From contig DASQDR010000234.1 of NCBI GenBank assembly GCA_035634055.1, positions 1 to 32,351 on the forward strand: 32,351 nucleotides of DNA, read 5' to 3'. The position numbers were made by a program, and so were the translations under genes. How positions within the stretch are numbered: position 1 is the first letter of the stretch; each line of letters begins with the position of its first letter. This DNA is from JAICTV01 sp035634055 (GTDB taxonomy: Bacteria > Planctomycetota > Phycisphaerae > Tepidisphaerales > Tepidisphaeraceae). The notes under the pieces were generated by a model. It made no database searches. It was not told where the DNA came from and saw only the letters and a program-made list of their open reading frames with translations. Of the stretch, positions 25,091-32,337 are shown piece by piece.

Positions 25091-25846
25091 ATGCGCGAAG
25101 AGAATCTGCCCCCGCCGCTGGCCCTGCGCGTCCGCGGAGACAGGGCGTGCTTCAGCCGCCCTGAGCTCAAAGCGGAACGTTTCAGCTACCCAACGATGAC
25201 ACCGTCGGCCGCGCGGGGGGTGCTCGAAGCGGTGTTGTGGAAGCCGGCGATCCGTTGGCGGGTCGAGCGGGTCAAGGTGCTGGCGCCGATCGCGTTCGTC
25301 AGCTTTCGACGCAACGAGGTTGGCAGCGTGGCGGCGGCGCCGGTGCGGGCGACGGTGACCAGCGGCGGGCCGCACGAAGACTTCTTCGCCGACGAGCGCC
25401 GACAGCAGCGCAACACCGTTGCGCTCCGCGACGTCGACTACGTTATTGAAGCGCGCATCGAGATGACCGAGCGGGCCGGTGCCGGCGACAACAAGGCGAA
25501 GTTCGTCGACATGTTTCGCCGCCGGGTCGAGAAGGGGCAGCACTTCCATCAGCCGTACCTCGGCTGCCGGGAATTCGTCGGCGAAGTATCGCCGGTGGAT
25601 GAGACGACGCCACCGCCGATCCCCGAGACCCGCGACCTCGGCCTGATGCTGTGGGACGTTGACTTTCGCCCCGCGGCCAACAGCGAGAAGGCGAAGCTCA
25701 CGTGGCGCGAAGGCGACAGCGTCGTCCGCGGCAACGCGCGCCCCATCTTCTTCGCCGCCCAACTGGTGAATGGCGTGCTCGAGGTGCCAATCGATCCGGA
25801 GCGCGCGCTGAACCTGCCCGCGTCCGCCGGCGGGGGTGACGAATGA
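25091..25846 (+). CDS. cas5c: Cas5c (Cas5d), crRNA-processing endonuclease and Cascade subunit
   Basis: ATG at 25091 gives 251 aa. Type I-C Cas5 motifs are present: ALRVRGDRACFSRPELKAERFSYPTMTPSAARG, LEAVLWKPAIRWRVERVKVLAPI, FRRNEVGS and RDVDYVIEARIEM. In type I-C this protein replaces Cas6: it cuts the repeat at the base of its hairpin, leaves an 11-nt 5' handle and stays bound to it. Y33 in the SYPTMTPSAARG segment is a candidate active-site tyrosine. The array repeat has exactly 11 nt after the stem, consistent with this activity. Its stop overlaps the cas8c start (ATGA). Confidence 0.95.
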   Translation: MREENLPPPLALRVRGDRACFSRPELKAERFSYPTMTPSAARGVLEAVLWKPAIRWRVERVKVLAPIAFVSFRRNEVGSVAAAPVRATVTSGGPHEDFFADERRQQRNTVALRDVDYVIEARIEMTERAGAGDNKAKFVDMFRRRVEKGQHFHQPYLGCREFVGEVSPVDETTPPPIPETRDLGLMLWDVDFRPAANSEKAKLTWREGDSVVRGNARPIFFAAQLVNGVLEVPIDPERALNLPASAGGGDE

Positions 25847-28092
25847 TCCTCCAGGCGCTGGTCGAACTGGCCGAGAACGAGAAGCTCATCGCCGACCCGG
25901 ACTTCGAGTTCAAGCCGGTCGCGTGGATCGTGCGATTGAAGAGCAACGGCACCGTTATCGCGATCGAAGAGAACCGCCTGAACCTGAACGAGGGGAAGAA
26001 GGACAAGAAGGACAAGCCGCTCAAGGCGAAGTGGGTCGGGCGGGATGTGCTGATCCCGCTGTTCCCTACCGGCCGCTCGGGCACCAAGCCGAAGGCAGCG
26101 TTCCTGGTCGACATGGCGAAGTTTGTCTTCGGCCGCGAGCCGCTGGAGGAGACGCACGACGATTCCTTGATGCCCTACGTCGAGCGGTTCCGGAAGAGCG
26201 TGATCGACTGCGAGTCCGCCACCGGCGATGCGTCGGTCCGCGCGGTCCGGCTCATGCTCGACCGCGTGCTGAAGGGGGAGCCCGTGGCGACGTTGCCCGC
26301 CGAGGCTGGGCCGAGCGACTTGTTCATGTTTCGCATCGCGGATGATGCCGAGCCCGTACATGCGCGTCCCAGCGTGAAGGCCTACTGGAAGCAGGTGCGC
26401 GCCGAGCCGCCGACGGCGCCGGACGGTGAGACGCTCGACCAGACCACTTGCCTGGTGACGGGCGTGCCGATCCTGGGTAAGCCGGTCCTGTTCCCGCTCA
26501 TCAAGGGCGTGCCCGGCGCGGGCACGATGGGAAGCGGGTTGCTTCCGTTCAACGGGCCATCGTCGCGGACGTGGTCGTCGTTCGGGTTGGAAGGCAACGA
26601 GAACGCGCCGGTCTCGCGGCTCGCCGCCGAAGCCGCCGCGACGGCGCTCAATCGCCTGGCCGACCCGCGGCCGACCGATGGCAAGGGCGATCCGCTTCCC
26701 GTCCGCCGCATCCGCCTGAGCGATGACACGATCGTCGTGTACTGGTCGCCCGACGACGAGCCGGCGGTGCAGGGGGTGCTCGACGCCATGCCCGACCTCC
26801 TCGACCGCCGCGACGCCGCCGAAGATGTTGGGAACCTGATCGCGAGCTATCGGAGCGGCGTGTTCCAGCCCCTAAAGGCACCGGCGAAGTTTTACGCGAT
26901 GACACTCACCGGCACGACCGGGCGCATCATCGTCCGCGACTGGTTCGAAACGACGGTGGCGGAGATCCAGTCCAATGTTTCGGCATACTTCGAGGACCTG
27001 CGCCTGGTCCGCTCGGCGGGCCCCGGGCGGGTCATGGAGTTGGACGACAGTTCCCTCCCATCGCTGCGCGACGTGAAGCTCGCGGTGTACCGGGAACTTG
27101 ACGACGTGCCGGCGCCGTTCGGCCGGGACTGGCTGCGCATCGTCTGGGGCGGGCGCGGCGCGAACGTGTCGACCGGCGTGGTGGCGAAAGTAATCGCGCG
27201 CGTTCACGTGGCGCTGGCGCGCGGCGACGAGCCGGCGCGCCACGCCTTCAGCCTTCTCAAGCTCTTCACCATTCGATCAGGGGAAGCGGACATGAAAACA
27301 TTCGTCAACGAGGATCACCCCAACGTCGCATACCACTGCGGTCGGCTGCTGGCGACGCTGGACTTCGCCCAGCAGCGCGCGCTGGGCAACACCAACACGA
27401 CCAACGTGCGCCGGATGCTCGGCGCCATCATGACGGCGCCGGCCCTGTACCTCGGGCGGCTGCGGCGGATGATGGAGGTCGCGTACCTGCCGAAGATGGA
27501 CGGCGACTGGGCGAAGTTCATTCGCGACCGGATGCAGTCGATCAGCGCGCGGCTCGGAGACGAGATCCCGCGGCTGCTCCAGATGCGCGACCAGGGCACG
27601 TTCTTCCTCGGCTTCGACCAGGAGCGAACGTTCCTGCAAACCCATCCGCCCTCCCAGTACAAGTGGCAGACGTCCATTGGACTGTGGGTGATGTCGCGCG
27701 GGGAGCGGCACGTCGTGGAAGCGCTGGTGAAACTCGGCAGGTCTTTCCTTTACGAGCCCGGCTTGCGGACCCACGGTGATCGCTCCCGCCTGCCGGACTT
27801 TCTGGTCGACGGCGTCAGCGCCGCGGACCACGTCTTCATCGAGTACCTCGGCATGCTCGACAAGCCGGATTACGTGCAGCGCTGGAACGAGAAGCTTCAG
27901 GAGTACCGCAGGATTGGGCTCCTGCCGATCGAGGAGGGGGGCGGAAAGGCCGGCAAATTGATCGTGATCGATCACCAGCGTCACCCCGATTTCACCTCAA
28001 TCTTCACCGAACTTAAAAAGCACCTCGGCCAGCCGTTGGCCGACGACGACGCATCGGACAATTCCACCGACTCGGAAGGGGCACAATCGTGA
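25843..28092 (+). CDS. cas8c: Cas8c (Csd1) fused to a C-terminal PD-(D/E)XK nuclease-like domain
   Basis: At 749 aa it is far longer than the usual Cas8c of about 570-620. Residues 1-480 are standard Cas8c, the PAM-recognising large subunit: MILQALVELAE, KPKAAFLVDMAKFVFG, DQTTCLVTG, IKGVPGAGTMGSGLLPFN and DTIVVYWSPDDE. Residues 484-602 are the Cas11c region (EDHPNVAYHCGRLLATLD, ending DQGTFFLGFDQERTFLQ), where normal Cas8c ends. Residues about 607-738 are extra: GERHVVEALVKLG (E626), SRLPDFLVDG (D652), VFIEYLGMLDKPDYVQRWNEK (E667, K684), a PD-(D/E)XK pattern seen in nuclease domains attached to UvrD-type helicases. It is one uninterrupted frame, so not a frameshift product. The tail is acidic and Ser/Thr-rich. 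Confidence 0.9.
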   Translation: MILQALVELAENEKLIADPDFEFKPVAWIVRLKSNGTVIAIEENRLNLNEGKKDKKDKPLKAKWVGRDVLIPLFPTGRSGTKPKAAFLVDMAKFVFGREPLEETHDDSLMPYVERFRKSVIDCESATGDASVRAVRLMLDRVLKGEPVATLPAEAGPSDLFMFRIADDAEPVHARPSVKAYWKQVRAEPPTAPDGETLDQTTCLVTGVPILGKPVLFPLIKGVPGAGTMGSGLLPFNGPSSRTWSSFGLEGNENAPVSRLAAEAAATALNRLADPRPTDGKGDPLPVRRIRLSDDTIVVYWSPDDEPAVQGVLDAMPDLLDRRDAAEDVGNLIASYRSGVFQPLKAPAKFYAMTLTGTTGRIIVRDWFETTVAEIQSNVSAYFEDLRLVRSAGPGRVMELDDSSLPSLRDVKLAVYRELDDVPAPFGRDWLRIVWGGRGANVSTGVVAKVIARVHVALARGDEPARHAFSLLKLFTIRSGEADMKTFVNEDHPNVAYHCGRLLATLDFAQQRALGNTNTTNVRRMLGAIMTAPALYLGRLRRMMEVAYLPKMDGDWAKFIRDRMQSISARLGDEIPRLLQMRDQGTFFLGFDQERTFLQTHPPSQYKWQTSIGLWVMSRGERHVVEALVKLGRSFLYEPGLRTHGDRSRLPDFLVDGVSAADHVFIEYLGMLDKPDYVQRWNEKLQEYRRIGLLPIEEGGGKAGKLIVIDHQRHPDFTSIFTELKKHLGQPLADDDASDNSTDSEGAQS
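27292..28092 (+). CDS. cas11c: Internal in-frame start in cas8c: putative Cas11c small subunit carrying the nuclease domain
   Basis: Type I-C Cascade needs a small subunit made by internal translation of cas8c (known for the Desulfovibrio vulgaris system). Here an in-frame ATG at 27292 (Cas8c residue 484) is preceded by CAGGGGAAG about 6 nt upstream and begins MKTFVNEDHPNVAYHCG, the expected boundary of the Cas11c region. The product would be 266 aa instead of about 125, because it includes the C-terminal nuclease-like domain. Each Cascade would then carry several copies of the nuclease. Confidence 0.65.
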   Translation: MKTFVNEDHPNVAYHCGRLLATLDFAQQRALGNTNTTNVRRMLGAIMTAPALYLGRLRRMMEVAYLPKMDGDWAKFIRDRMQSISARLGDEIPRLLQMRDQGTFFLGFDQERTFLQTHPPSQYKWQTSIGLWVMSRGERHVVEALVKLGRSFLYEPGLRTHGDRSRLPDFLVDGVSAADHVFIEYLGMLDKPDYVQRWNEKLQEYRRIGLLPIEEGGGKAGKLIVIDHQRHPDFTSIFTELKKHLGQPLADDDASDNSTDSEGAQS

Positions 28093-29048
28093 ACACTCCC
28101 GTCACCAAGCGTTACGACTTCGTCCTGCTCTTCGACGTGATCAACGGCAACCCCAACGGAGACCCCGACGCCGGCAACTCGCCGCGCATCGATCCGGAAA
28201 CGGGGCACGGGCTGGTTTCCGACGTCTGCATCAAGCGGAAGATTCGCAACTACATCACGCTCGCCAAGCCGGCGCCCGCGGCCGATACCTCGGCCACGCC
28301 AAAGAAGGGGTATCACATCTACGTGAAAGAGCGGGCGATCCTGAACTTGCAACACCAGCGCGCCTACGACGCGCTGGGGCTTGATCCGGACGCCAAGCCG
28401 GAGAAGGCCGAGAAGAAGGAGAAGGGCGAGAAGGCGAAGAAGCCGAACGGCCCCGTGCCGCCGACGCCGGAGGAGCAGGCGCGGAAGTGGATGTGCCAGA
28501 CCTTCTTCGACGTCCGCATGTTCGGCGCCGTGATGAGCACGGGCGTCAACGCCGGGCAGGTGCGCGGGCCGGTGCAGATCGCGTTCTCGCGGAGCATTGA
28601 TCCCATCATCTCGCTGGAACAGTCGATCACGCGCATGGCCGTGACGACGGAGGAGGAGTCGAAGAACCAGGAGGGCGGCAACCGCACGATGGGCCGAAAG
28701 GAGATCGTTCCCTACGGCTTGTACCGCTGCCACGGCTTTGTGAACGCCCACCTCGCTGCCCAGACGGGGTTCGACCAGGAGGATCTCGACCTGCTCTGGC
28801 AGGCGCTGGCGAACATGTTCGAGCATGACCGCTCTGCGGCCCGTGGGGAGATGACCAGCCGGCGGCTCTTCGTCTTCGAGCATGACTCCGCGTTGGGCGG
28901 TGCCCCGGCGCATCGGCTGTTCGACCGCGTCCGCTTCGAGCGGACGGACAAGACGAAGCCTGCCCGGGCCTTCTCCGACTACCAGCAGTTGGACGCGGCG
29001 GCGCTGAAGGATCTGCCGGCGGGCGTGCGCCTGGACGAGAAACTGTGA
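28089..29048 (+). CDS. cas7c: Cas7c (Csd2), Cascade backbone subunit
   Basis: GTG at 28089 overlaps the cas8c stop (GTGA) and is preceded by GGAAGGGG. The 319-aa product has the type I-C Cas7 motifs RYDFVLLFDVINGNPNGDPDAGN, GLVSDVCIKRKIRNY, MFGAVMSTG, VRGPVQIAFSRSIDPI and YGLYRCHGFVNAHLA. It binds the crRNA spacer along the Cascade backbone. A Lys/Glu-rich, Pro-ended segment at residues about 100-128 (EKAEKKEKGEKAKK) probably lies in a surface loop (the thumb/insertion region). Confidence 0.95.
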   Translation: MNTPVTKRYDFVLLFDVINGNPNGDPDAGNSPRIDPETGHGLVSDVCIKRKIRNYITLAKPAPAADTSATPKKGYHIYVKERAILNLQHQRAYDALGLDPDAKPEKAEKKEKGEKAKKPNGPVPPTPEEQARKWMCQTFFDVRMFGAVMSTGVNAGQVRGPVQIAFSRSIDPIISLEQSITRMAVTTEEESKNQEGGNRTMGRKEIVPYGLYRCHGFVNAHLAAQTGFDQEDLDLLWQALANMFEHDRSAARGEMTSRRLFVFEHDSALGGAPAHRLFDRVRFERTDKTKPARAFSDYQQLDAAALKDLPAGVRLDEKL

Positions 29049-29060
29049 CGGCCCGATATC

Positions 29061-29933
29061 ATGTTCGACGAGTCCGACCTCCTCCCCATCAGCGCGCTGC
29101 AGCACCTGCTGTACTGCCCGCGGCAGTGCGCGCTGATCCATGTCGAGCGGCTGTGGGCGGAGAATCGGCTGACGGTCGAGGGGCGGCAGTTGCACGCCAA
29201 AGCGCACCAGCCCAGGGGCGACCGCCGCGGCGGGGTGCGGACGGTTCGCGGGCTGGCGCTGCGGTCGCTGTCGCTGGGGTTGTTCGGCGTCGCGGACGTG
29301 GTGGAGTTTCACGACCCGCCTCCTGGCGGTGACGCCGCAGCCGCAGGCCGCGGAGCGCGCGGCGGGGGTGCCGGCGGGGGAGAGGGCGCCGGTGATGGCG
29401 GGGGCGAGATGGCGGGCACGGGGCAGGGAGTCGGCGCCGATGCCGGCGGCGGCGAGATGGCGGGCGCGGGGCAGGGGGACGGCGCCGACGCCGGCGGCCG
29501 CGGCGGCGGGGCGTTGGCCGCGGCCGCGAAGCTCGTCCTCCCCATCGAGTACAAGCGTGGGCTGCCGAAGAAGCACGACGCCGACCGCGTGCAACTCTGC
29601 GCGCAGGCGCTGTGCCTCGAGGAGATGCTCGGCGTGCGCATCGAGCGCGGGCTGCTGTTCTACGGCAAGACGCGCCGACGCGAGCAGGTCGCGCTCACGC
29701 CGGCGCTGCGCGAGCTCACTGCCCGCACCGCCGCGCGGCTGCACGAGACGCTCGCGTCGGGCCGCACGCCGGCGGCGCAGTACGAGAAGAGCAAGTGCGA
29801 CCGCTGCTCGCTCAAGTCGCTCTGCCTGCCCGAAACGCTCCTTGGCAGCGAGCGCGCGTCGCGCTATCTCGGCCGGATGCTGACGGCGGTGCTGGCGACC
29901 CATGGCCCCGCGAGCGATCAAGAGCCGATGTGA
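29061..29933 (+). CDS. cas4: Cas4 with a Gly/Ala-rich repeat insertion in the nuclease core
   Basis: The 290-aa protein is longer than typical Cas4 (about 170-220). Recognisable parts are PISALQHLLYCPRQC (C19) at the N-terminus, GVADVVEF (D79), PIEYKRG (E163, K165), a Gln motif in DRVQLCAQALCLEEM, and the C-terminal Fe-S cysteines CDRCSLKSLC. The aspartate and the E-x-K pair of the RecB-like active site normally lie about 15 residues apart. Here residues about 86-156 in between are almost pure Gly/Ala/Asp with a 16-residue tandem repeat. Cas4 trims prespacers with Cas1-Cas2 and selects the PAM. All catalytic residues remain, so the insertion is probably an exposed loop. Confidence 0.9.
   Translation: MFDESDLLPISALQHLLYCPRQCALIHVERLWAENRLTVEGRQLHAKAHQPRGDRRGGVRTVRGLALRSLSLGLFGVADVVEFHDPPPGGDAAAAGRGARGGGAGGGEGAGDGGGEMAGTGQGVGADAGGGEMAGAGQGDGADAGGRGGGALAAAAKLVLPIEYKRGLPKKHDADRVQLCAQALCLEEMLGVRIERGLLFYGKTRRREQVALTPALRELTARTAARLHETLASGRTPAAQYEKSKCDRCSLKSLCLPETLLGSERASRYLGRMLTAVLATHGPASDQEPM
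29403..29498 (+). repeat. 48-bp tandem repeat inside cas4
   Basis: Two units (29403-29450 and 29451-29498, each starting GGCGAGATGGCGGGC) encode the repeated peptides GEMAGTGQGVGADAGG and GEMAGAGQGDGADAGG. They form the core of the low-complexity insertion in Cas4 and are a likely site of repeat-number variation. Confidence 0.75.
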
Positions 29934-30192
29934 CCCGCGCGGGCGCCGCACGCAGCGACGGCGCGCCGGACAACGGGTCAGCGTTGCGACGCGCGCATGA
30001 CCGTCGAGCGGGCAACGCGTCGGCGTCCAATCGGCAGGAGCGACGCGAACCAAGAGGACATCGCGCGCCGGCGGGAGGAAACCGCTGGCTCGCGCCGGCG
30101 ACTGCAACCTACGAGCGAACGTGCGAGCGCGCGAGGGAGTGAACGCTACCACTGGCAAGCCATACGCTCGCTTCCGGAGGAGGGGGCTGAAC

Positions 30193-31227
30193 GTGAAGCA
30201 GCACCTCAACACGCTGTTCATCACCACGCAGGGCAGCTACCTCGCCCGCGAGGGAGACGCGGTCCTCGTCCGCGTCGAGAAGCAGACCCGGCTCCGGGTC
30301 CCCATCCACACGCTCGGCTCGATCGTCTGTTTCGGGCGCGTGGGGTTCAGCCCCAGCCTGGCCGGGCTGTGCGGCGAGCGCGGCGTGAGCATCAGCCTGT
30401 GCACGGCCAACGGCCGCTTCCTCGCGCGGGTCACCGGGTTCACGCCGGGCAACGTCCTCCTGCGCCGCGAGCAGTACCGCCGCGCAGACTCCCCCAGCGA
30501 CTCCGCCGGCGTGGCCCGCGCGGTCATCGCGGGCAAGATCGCCAACTGCCGGCAGGTGCTGCTGCGCGGCGCGCGCGACTACCCCTCGGCGCCGGGCGCG
30601 CTCGCCCTGGAGCAAGCCGCGGACAAGCTCGGGCAGTCGCTCCGGCTGATCAGCGATCGGATGGACCTGGACACGCTCCGCGGCATGGAGGGCGACGCCG
30701 GCAACGCGTACTTCGCCGTCTTCGATCACCTGGTGACCGGCCAGAAGGAATCGTTCGCGTTCCGCGGGCGCAGCCGTCGCCCGCCGCTGGATAACGTCAA
30801 CGCGCTGCTCAGCTTCATCTACGCGCTGCTCGCCCACGACGCGCGCAGCGCCTGCGAGGCCGCGGGCCTGGACGCCGCCGTCGGCTTCCTGCACCGCGAC
30901 CGCCCCGGCCGACCGGGGCTGGCGCTGGACCTGATGGAGGAGCTGCGGCCGTTTCTTGCCGACCGCCTGGTCCTGTCGCTCGTCAACCGCCGGCAGGTCG
31001 ATGCGCGCGGCTTCTCCGCCGACGAGACCGGCGGCGGCGTGCGGATGAACGACGCAACCCGCAAGGCCGTCCTGGTGGCTTACCAGAAGCGCAAGCAGGA
31101 CACGATCGAGCACCCGTTCCTCCAGGAGAAGGTCACGGTGGGGCTGCTGGTGCACCTTCAGGCGAGGCTGATGGCGCGGCACCTCCGCGGCGACCTAGAC
31201 GCCTACCCGCCGTTCATCTGGAAGTAG
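30193..31227 (+). CDS. cas1: Cas1 (type I-C), spacer integrase
   Basis: GTG at 30193, with GGAGGAGGGGG upstream, gives 344 aa beginning VKQHLNTLFITTQGSYLAREG, the usual type I-C Cas1 start. The metal-binding catalytic residues are E166 (RGMEGDAGNAYF), H234 (GFLHRDRPGRPGLALDLMEE) and D246/E249. The C-terminus DTIEHPFLQEKVTVGLLVHLQARLMARHLRG is also typical. It inserts new spacers with Cas2. Unusually, 259 bp of non-coding DNA separate it from cas4 (29934-30192). I see no gene there, only a 7-bp inverted repeat (GCGTTGC at 29981, GCAACGC at 30012). Confidence 0.95.
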   Translation: MKQHLNTLFITTQGSYLAREGDAVLVRVEKQTRLRVPIHTLGSIVCFGRVGFSPSLAGLCGERGVSISLCTANGRFLARVTGFTPGNVLLRREQYRRADSPSDSAGVARAVIAGKIANCRQVLLRGARDYPSAPGALALEQAADKLGQSLRLISDRMDLDTLRGMEGDAGNAYFAVFDHLVTGQKESFAFRGRSRRPPLDNVNALLSFIYALLAHDARSACEAAGLDAAVGFLHRDRPGRPGLALDLMEELRPFLADRLVLSLVNRRQVDARGFSADETGGGVRMNDATRKAVLVAYQKRKQDTIEHPFLQEKVTVGLLVHLQARLMARHLRGDLDAYPPFIWK

Positions 31228-31427
31228 TGGCCGGCGCCCGTGCGGTTCCCGTCCACGTGCGGGGGCAGGCCGCGGCGGCGCGAATGTCTCGGGCGCGCGT
31301 GGTGCCGCGAAGGGCGTGGCAGCCGTCAACCGTCACTGGTGGGTGACCGATCTGCCTCCTCAATTCGTGTCATCCGACGGCAACCCACAAGGGCGCGGTC
31401 ACACCATAAAGATCAACCGGAGGCCCG

Positions 31428-31718
31428 ATGTTCGTTCTCGTGACCTACGACGTTTCCACCCTCACCGACGCCGGCAAGCGCCGGCTGCACCGCGTGGCCA
31501 AGGTCTGCCTCGACTACGGCCAGCGCGTGCAGAACAGCGTCTTCGAGTGCCAGCTCGACCCGGCCCGCTGGGCGGAATTGAAGGGACGCCTCCTGGACCT
31601 GTACGTGCCGGCCGAGGACAGCCTGCGGTTCTACTACCTTGGCACCAACTGGAGGCGCCGCGTGGAACATCACGGAACCAAGGGAGCCCTCGACCTGGAC
31701 GGGCCCCTCATCGCGTGA
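31428..31718 (+). CDS. cas2: Cas2, adaptation-complex subunit
   Basis: ATG at 31428 with GGAGG 3 nt upstream gives 96 aa: MFVLVTYDVSTLTDAGKRRLHRVAKVC (the conserved aspartate is in TYDV), YGQRVQNSVFECQLD and LRFYYLGTNW. It bridges the two Cas1 dimers in spacer integration. A 200-bp gap without a gene separates it from cas1, where these genes normally abut. The CRISPR array begins 211 bp downstream. Confidence 0.95.
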   Translation: MFVLVTYDVSTLTDAGKRRLHRVAKVCLDYGQRVQNSVFECQLDPARWAELKGRLLDLYVPAEDSLRFYYLGTNWRRRVEHHGTKGALDLDGPLIA

Positions 31719-31929
31719 CCGCTTTCCGCCCGGATGGCAACTCCCGACGCTCCGCGAACCCTCAGCACGCGCAAGACCCCCGGCAGGTTCGCGGCCCGCC
31801 TAACCCGCTCTTTGACAAGTGAATATCGCACGTGGTTGCCACCCGTGCGATCGGGCCCGCCGCCTCGGCTCCCACGTTCGTGTTTGGAAGGCATTGCTCC
31901 TGCCGGCGCGAAGGTTTAGAACACCCGCG
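31719..31929 (+). promoter_or_regulatory. CRISPR leader
   Basis: The 211 bp between cas2 and the first repeat are in the leader position. They contain TTGACA at 31812-31817 without a convincing -10 box at the right distance, and a strong hairpin formed by CGCACG (31827-31832) and CGTGCG (31844-31849), extended by TGG/CCA. The part just before the first repeat (GTTTAGAACACCCGCG) is where Cas1-Cas2 would be directed. Confidence 0.6.
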
Positions 31930-32028
31930 GTCGCCCCTCACGCGGGGGCGTGGATTGAAACTTCGCCTGCTGTCGCAGCTCGAACGCGGCGAGGTCGTCG
32001 CCCCTCACGCGGGGGCGTGGATTGAAAC
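31930..32028 (+). CRISPR. Type I-C CRISPR array, two identical 32-nt repeats and one 35-nt spacer
   Basis: Repeats at 31930-31961 and 31997-32028 are identical. Each begins GTCGCCCC and ends TGGATTGAAAC, with a stem CGCCCC/GGGGCG and an 11-nt 3' tail, typical of type I-C. The spacer 31962-31996 is 35 nt. After the second repeat no third copy is found where one would be expected (about 32064), although neither repeat is degenerate as an array end often is. Confidence 0.95.
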
Positions 32029-32278
32029 ACTCCGCTGGCCACTCCTCATCGTCGTCCCATGGAAGCTCCCCGCCGGTTAGGCCGTATCGCTTCCCGTCAT
32101 CGCCGGCCCTGCGGTTGCCAAGCTCGCACGCCTTCTCTGCCCACGACACCGCCTCGTGGATCGTGGCGATGGCTTTGTCCGCCAACTGCTCCTCCAGTGA
32201 GCCGGGCGGTGCGTCTAGCGGGATGTGCTGACGCCGCAGTCGATTCAACGCCTCCTCGCGTTCCTCGTAAGTCGGCAC
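32029..32278 (-). CDS. Unrecognised small acidic protein truncated by the CRISPR array
   Basis: Read on the minus strand, GTG at 32278 has an excellent ribosome binding site (GGGGAGAGGAGTGAGGAC). It begins MPTYEEREEALNRLRRQHIP, followed by helical, charged sequence and an acidic end (PWDDDEEWPAE). The frame then enters the second CRISPR repeat and stays open, without meaning, to a stop at 31916 in the leader. About 83 residues are therefore genuine-looking. I do not recognise the family. The real C-terminus is missing or replaced, so it may belong to different DNA joined here. Confidence 0.5.
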
Positions 32279-32292
32279 GTCCTCACTCCTCT

Positions 32293-32337
32293 CCCCGCCG
32301 CGTTGCCCGGTCGCTGGGAATCGACCGGCCGGCGGGG
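32293..32337. other. Long hairpin upstream of the truncated right-end gene
   Basis: CCCCGCCG (32293-32300) pairs with CGGCGGGG (32330-32337), and CGGTCG (32308-32313) with CGACCG (32322-32327). It lies just upstream of the ribosome binding site of the gene at 32278. It could be the terminator of a preceding gene or a leader structure; no T-tract is seen. Confidence 0.4.

Noticed and set aside
29934..30192. A second guide-like element in the cas4-cas1 gap
   Set aside because: No sequence resembling the TTGAAAC handle with a repeat-like hairpin is present on either strand.
31812..31840. Complete promoter for the CRISPR array from TTGACA at 31812
   Set aside because: No acceptable -10 hexamer lies 15-19 bp downstream, so only the -35-like motif is noted.
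32064..32095. A third, degenerate CRISPR repeat at the expected position
   Set aside because: The sequence there shares no recognisable arms or the ATTGAAAC tail with the repeat.
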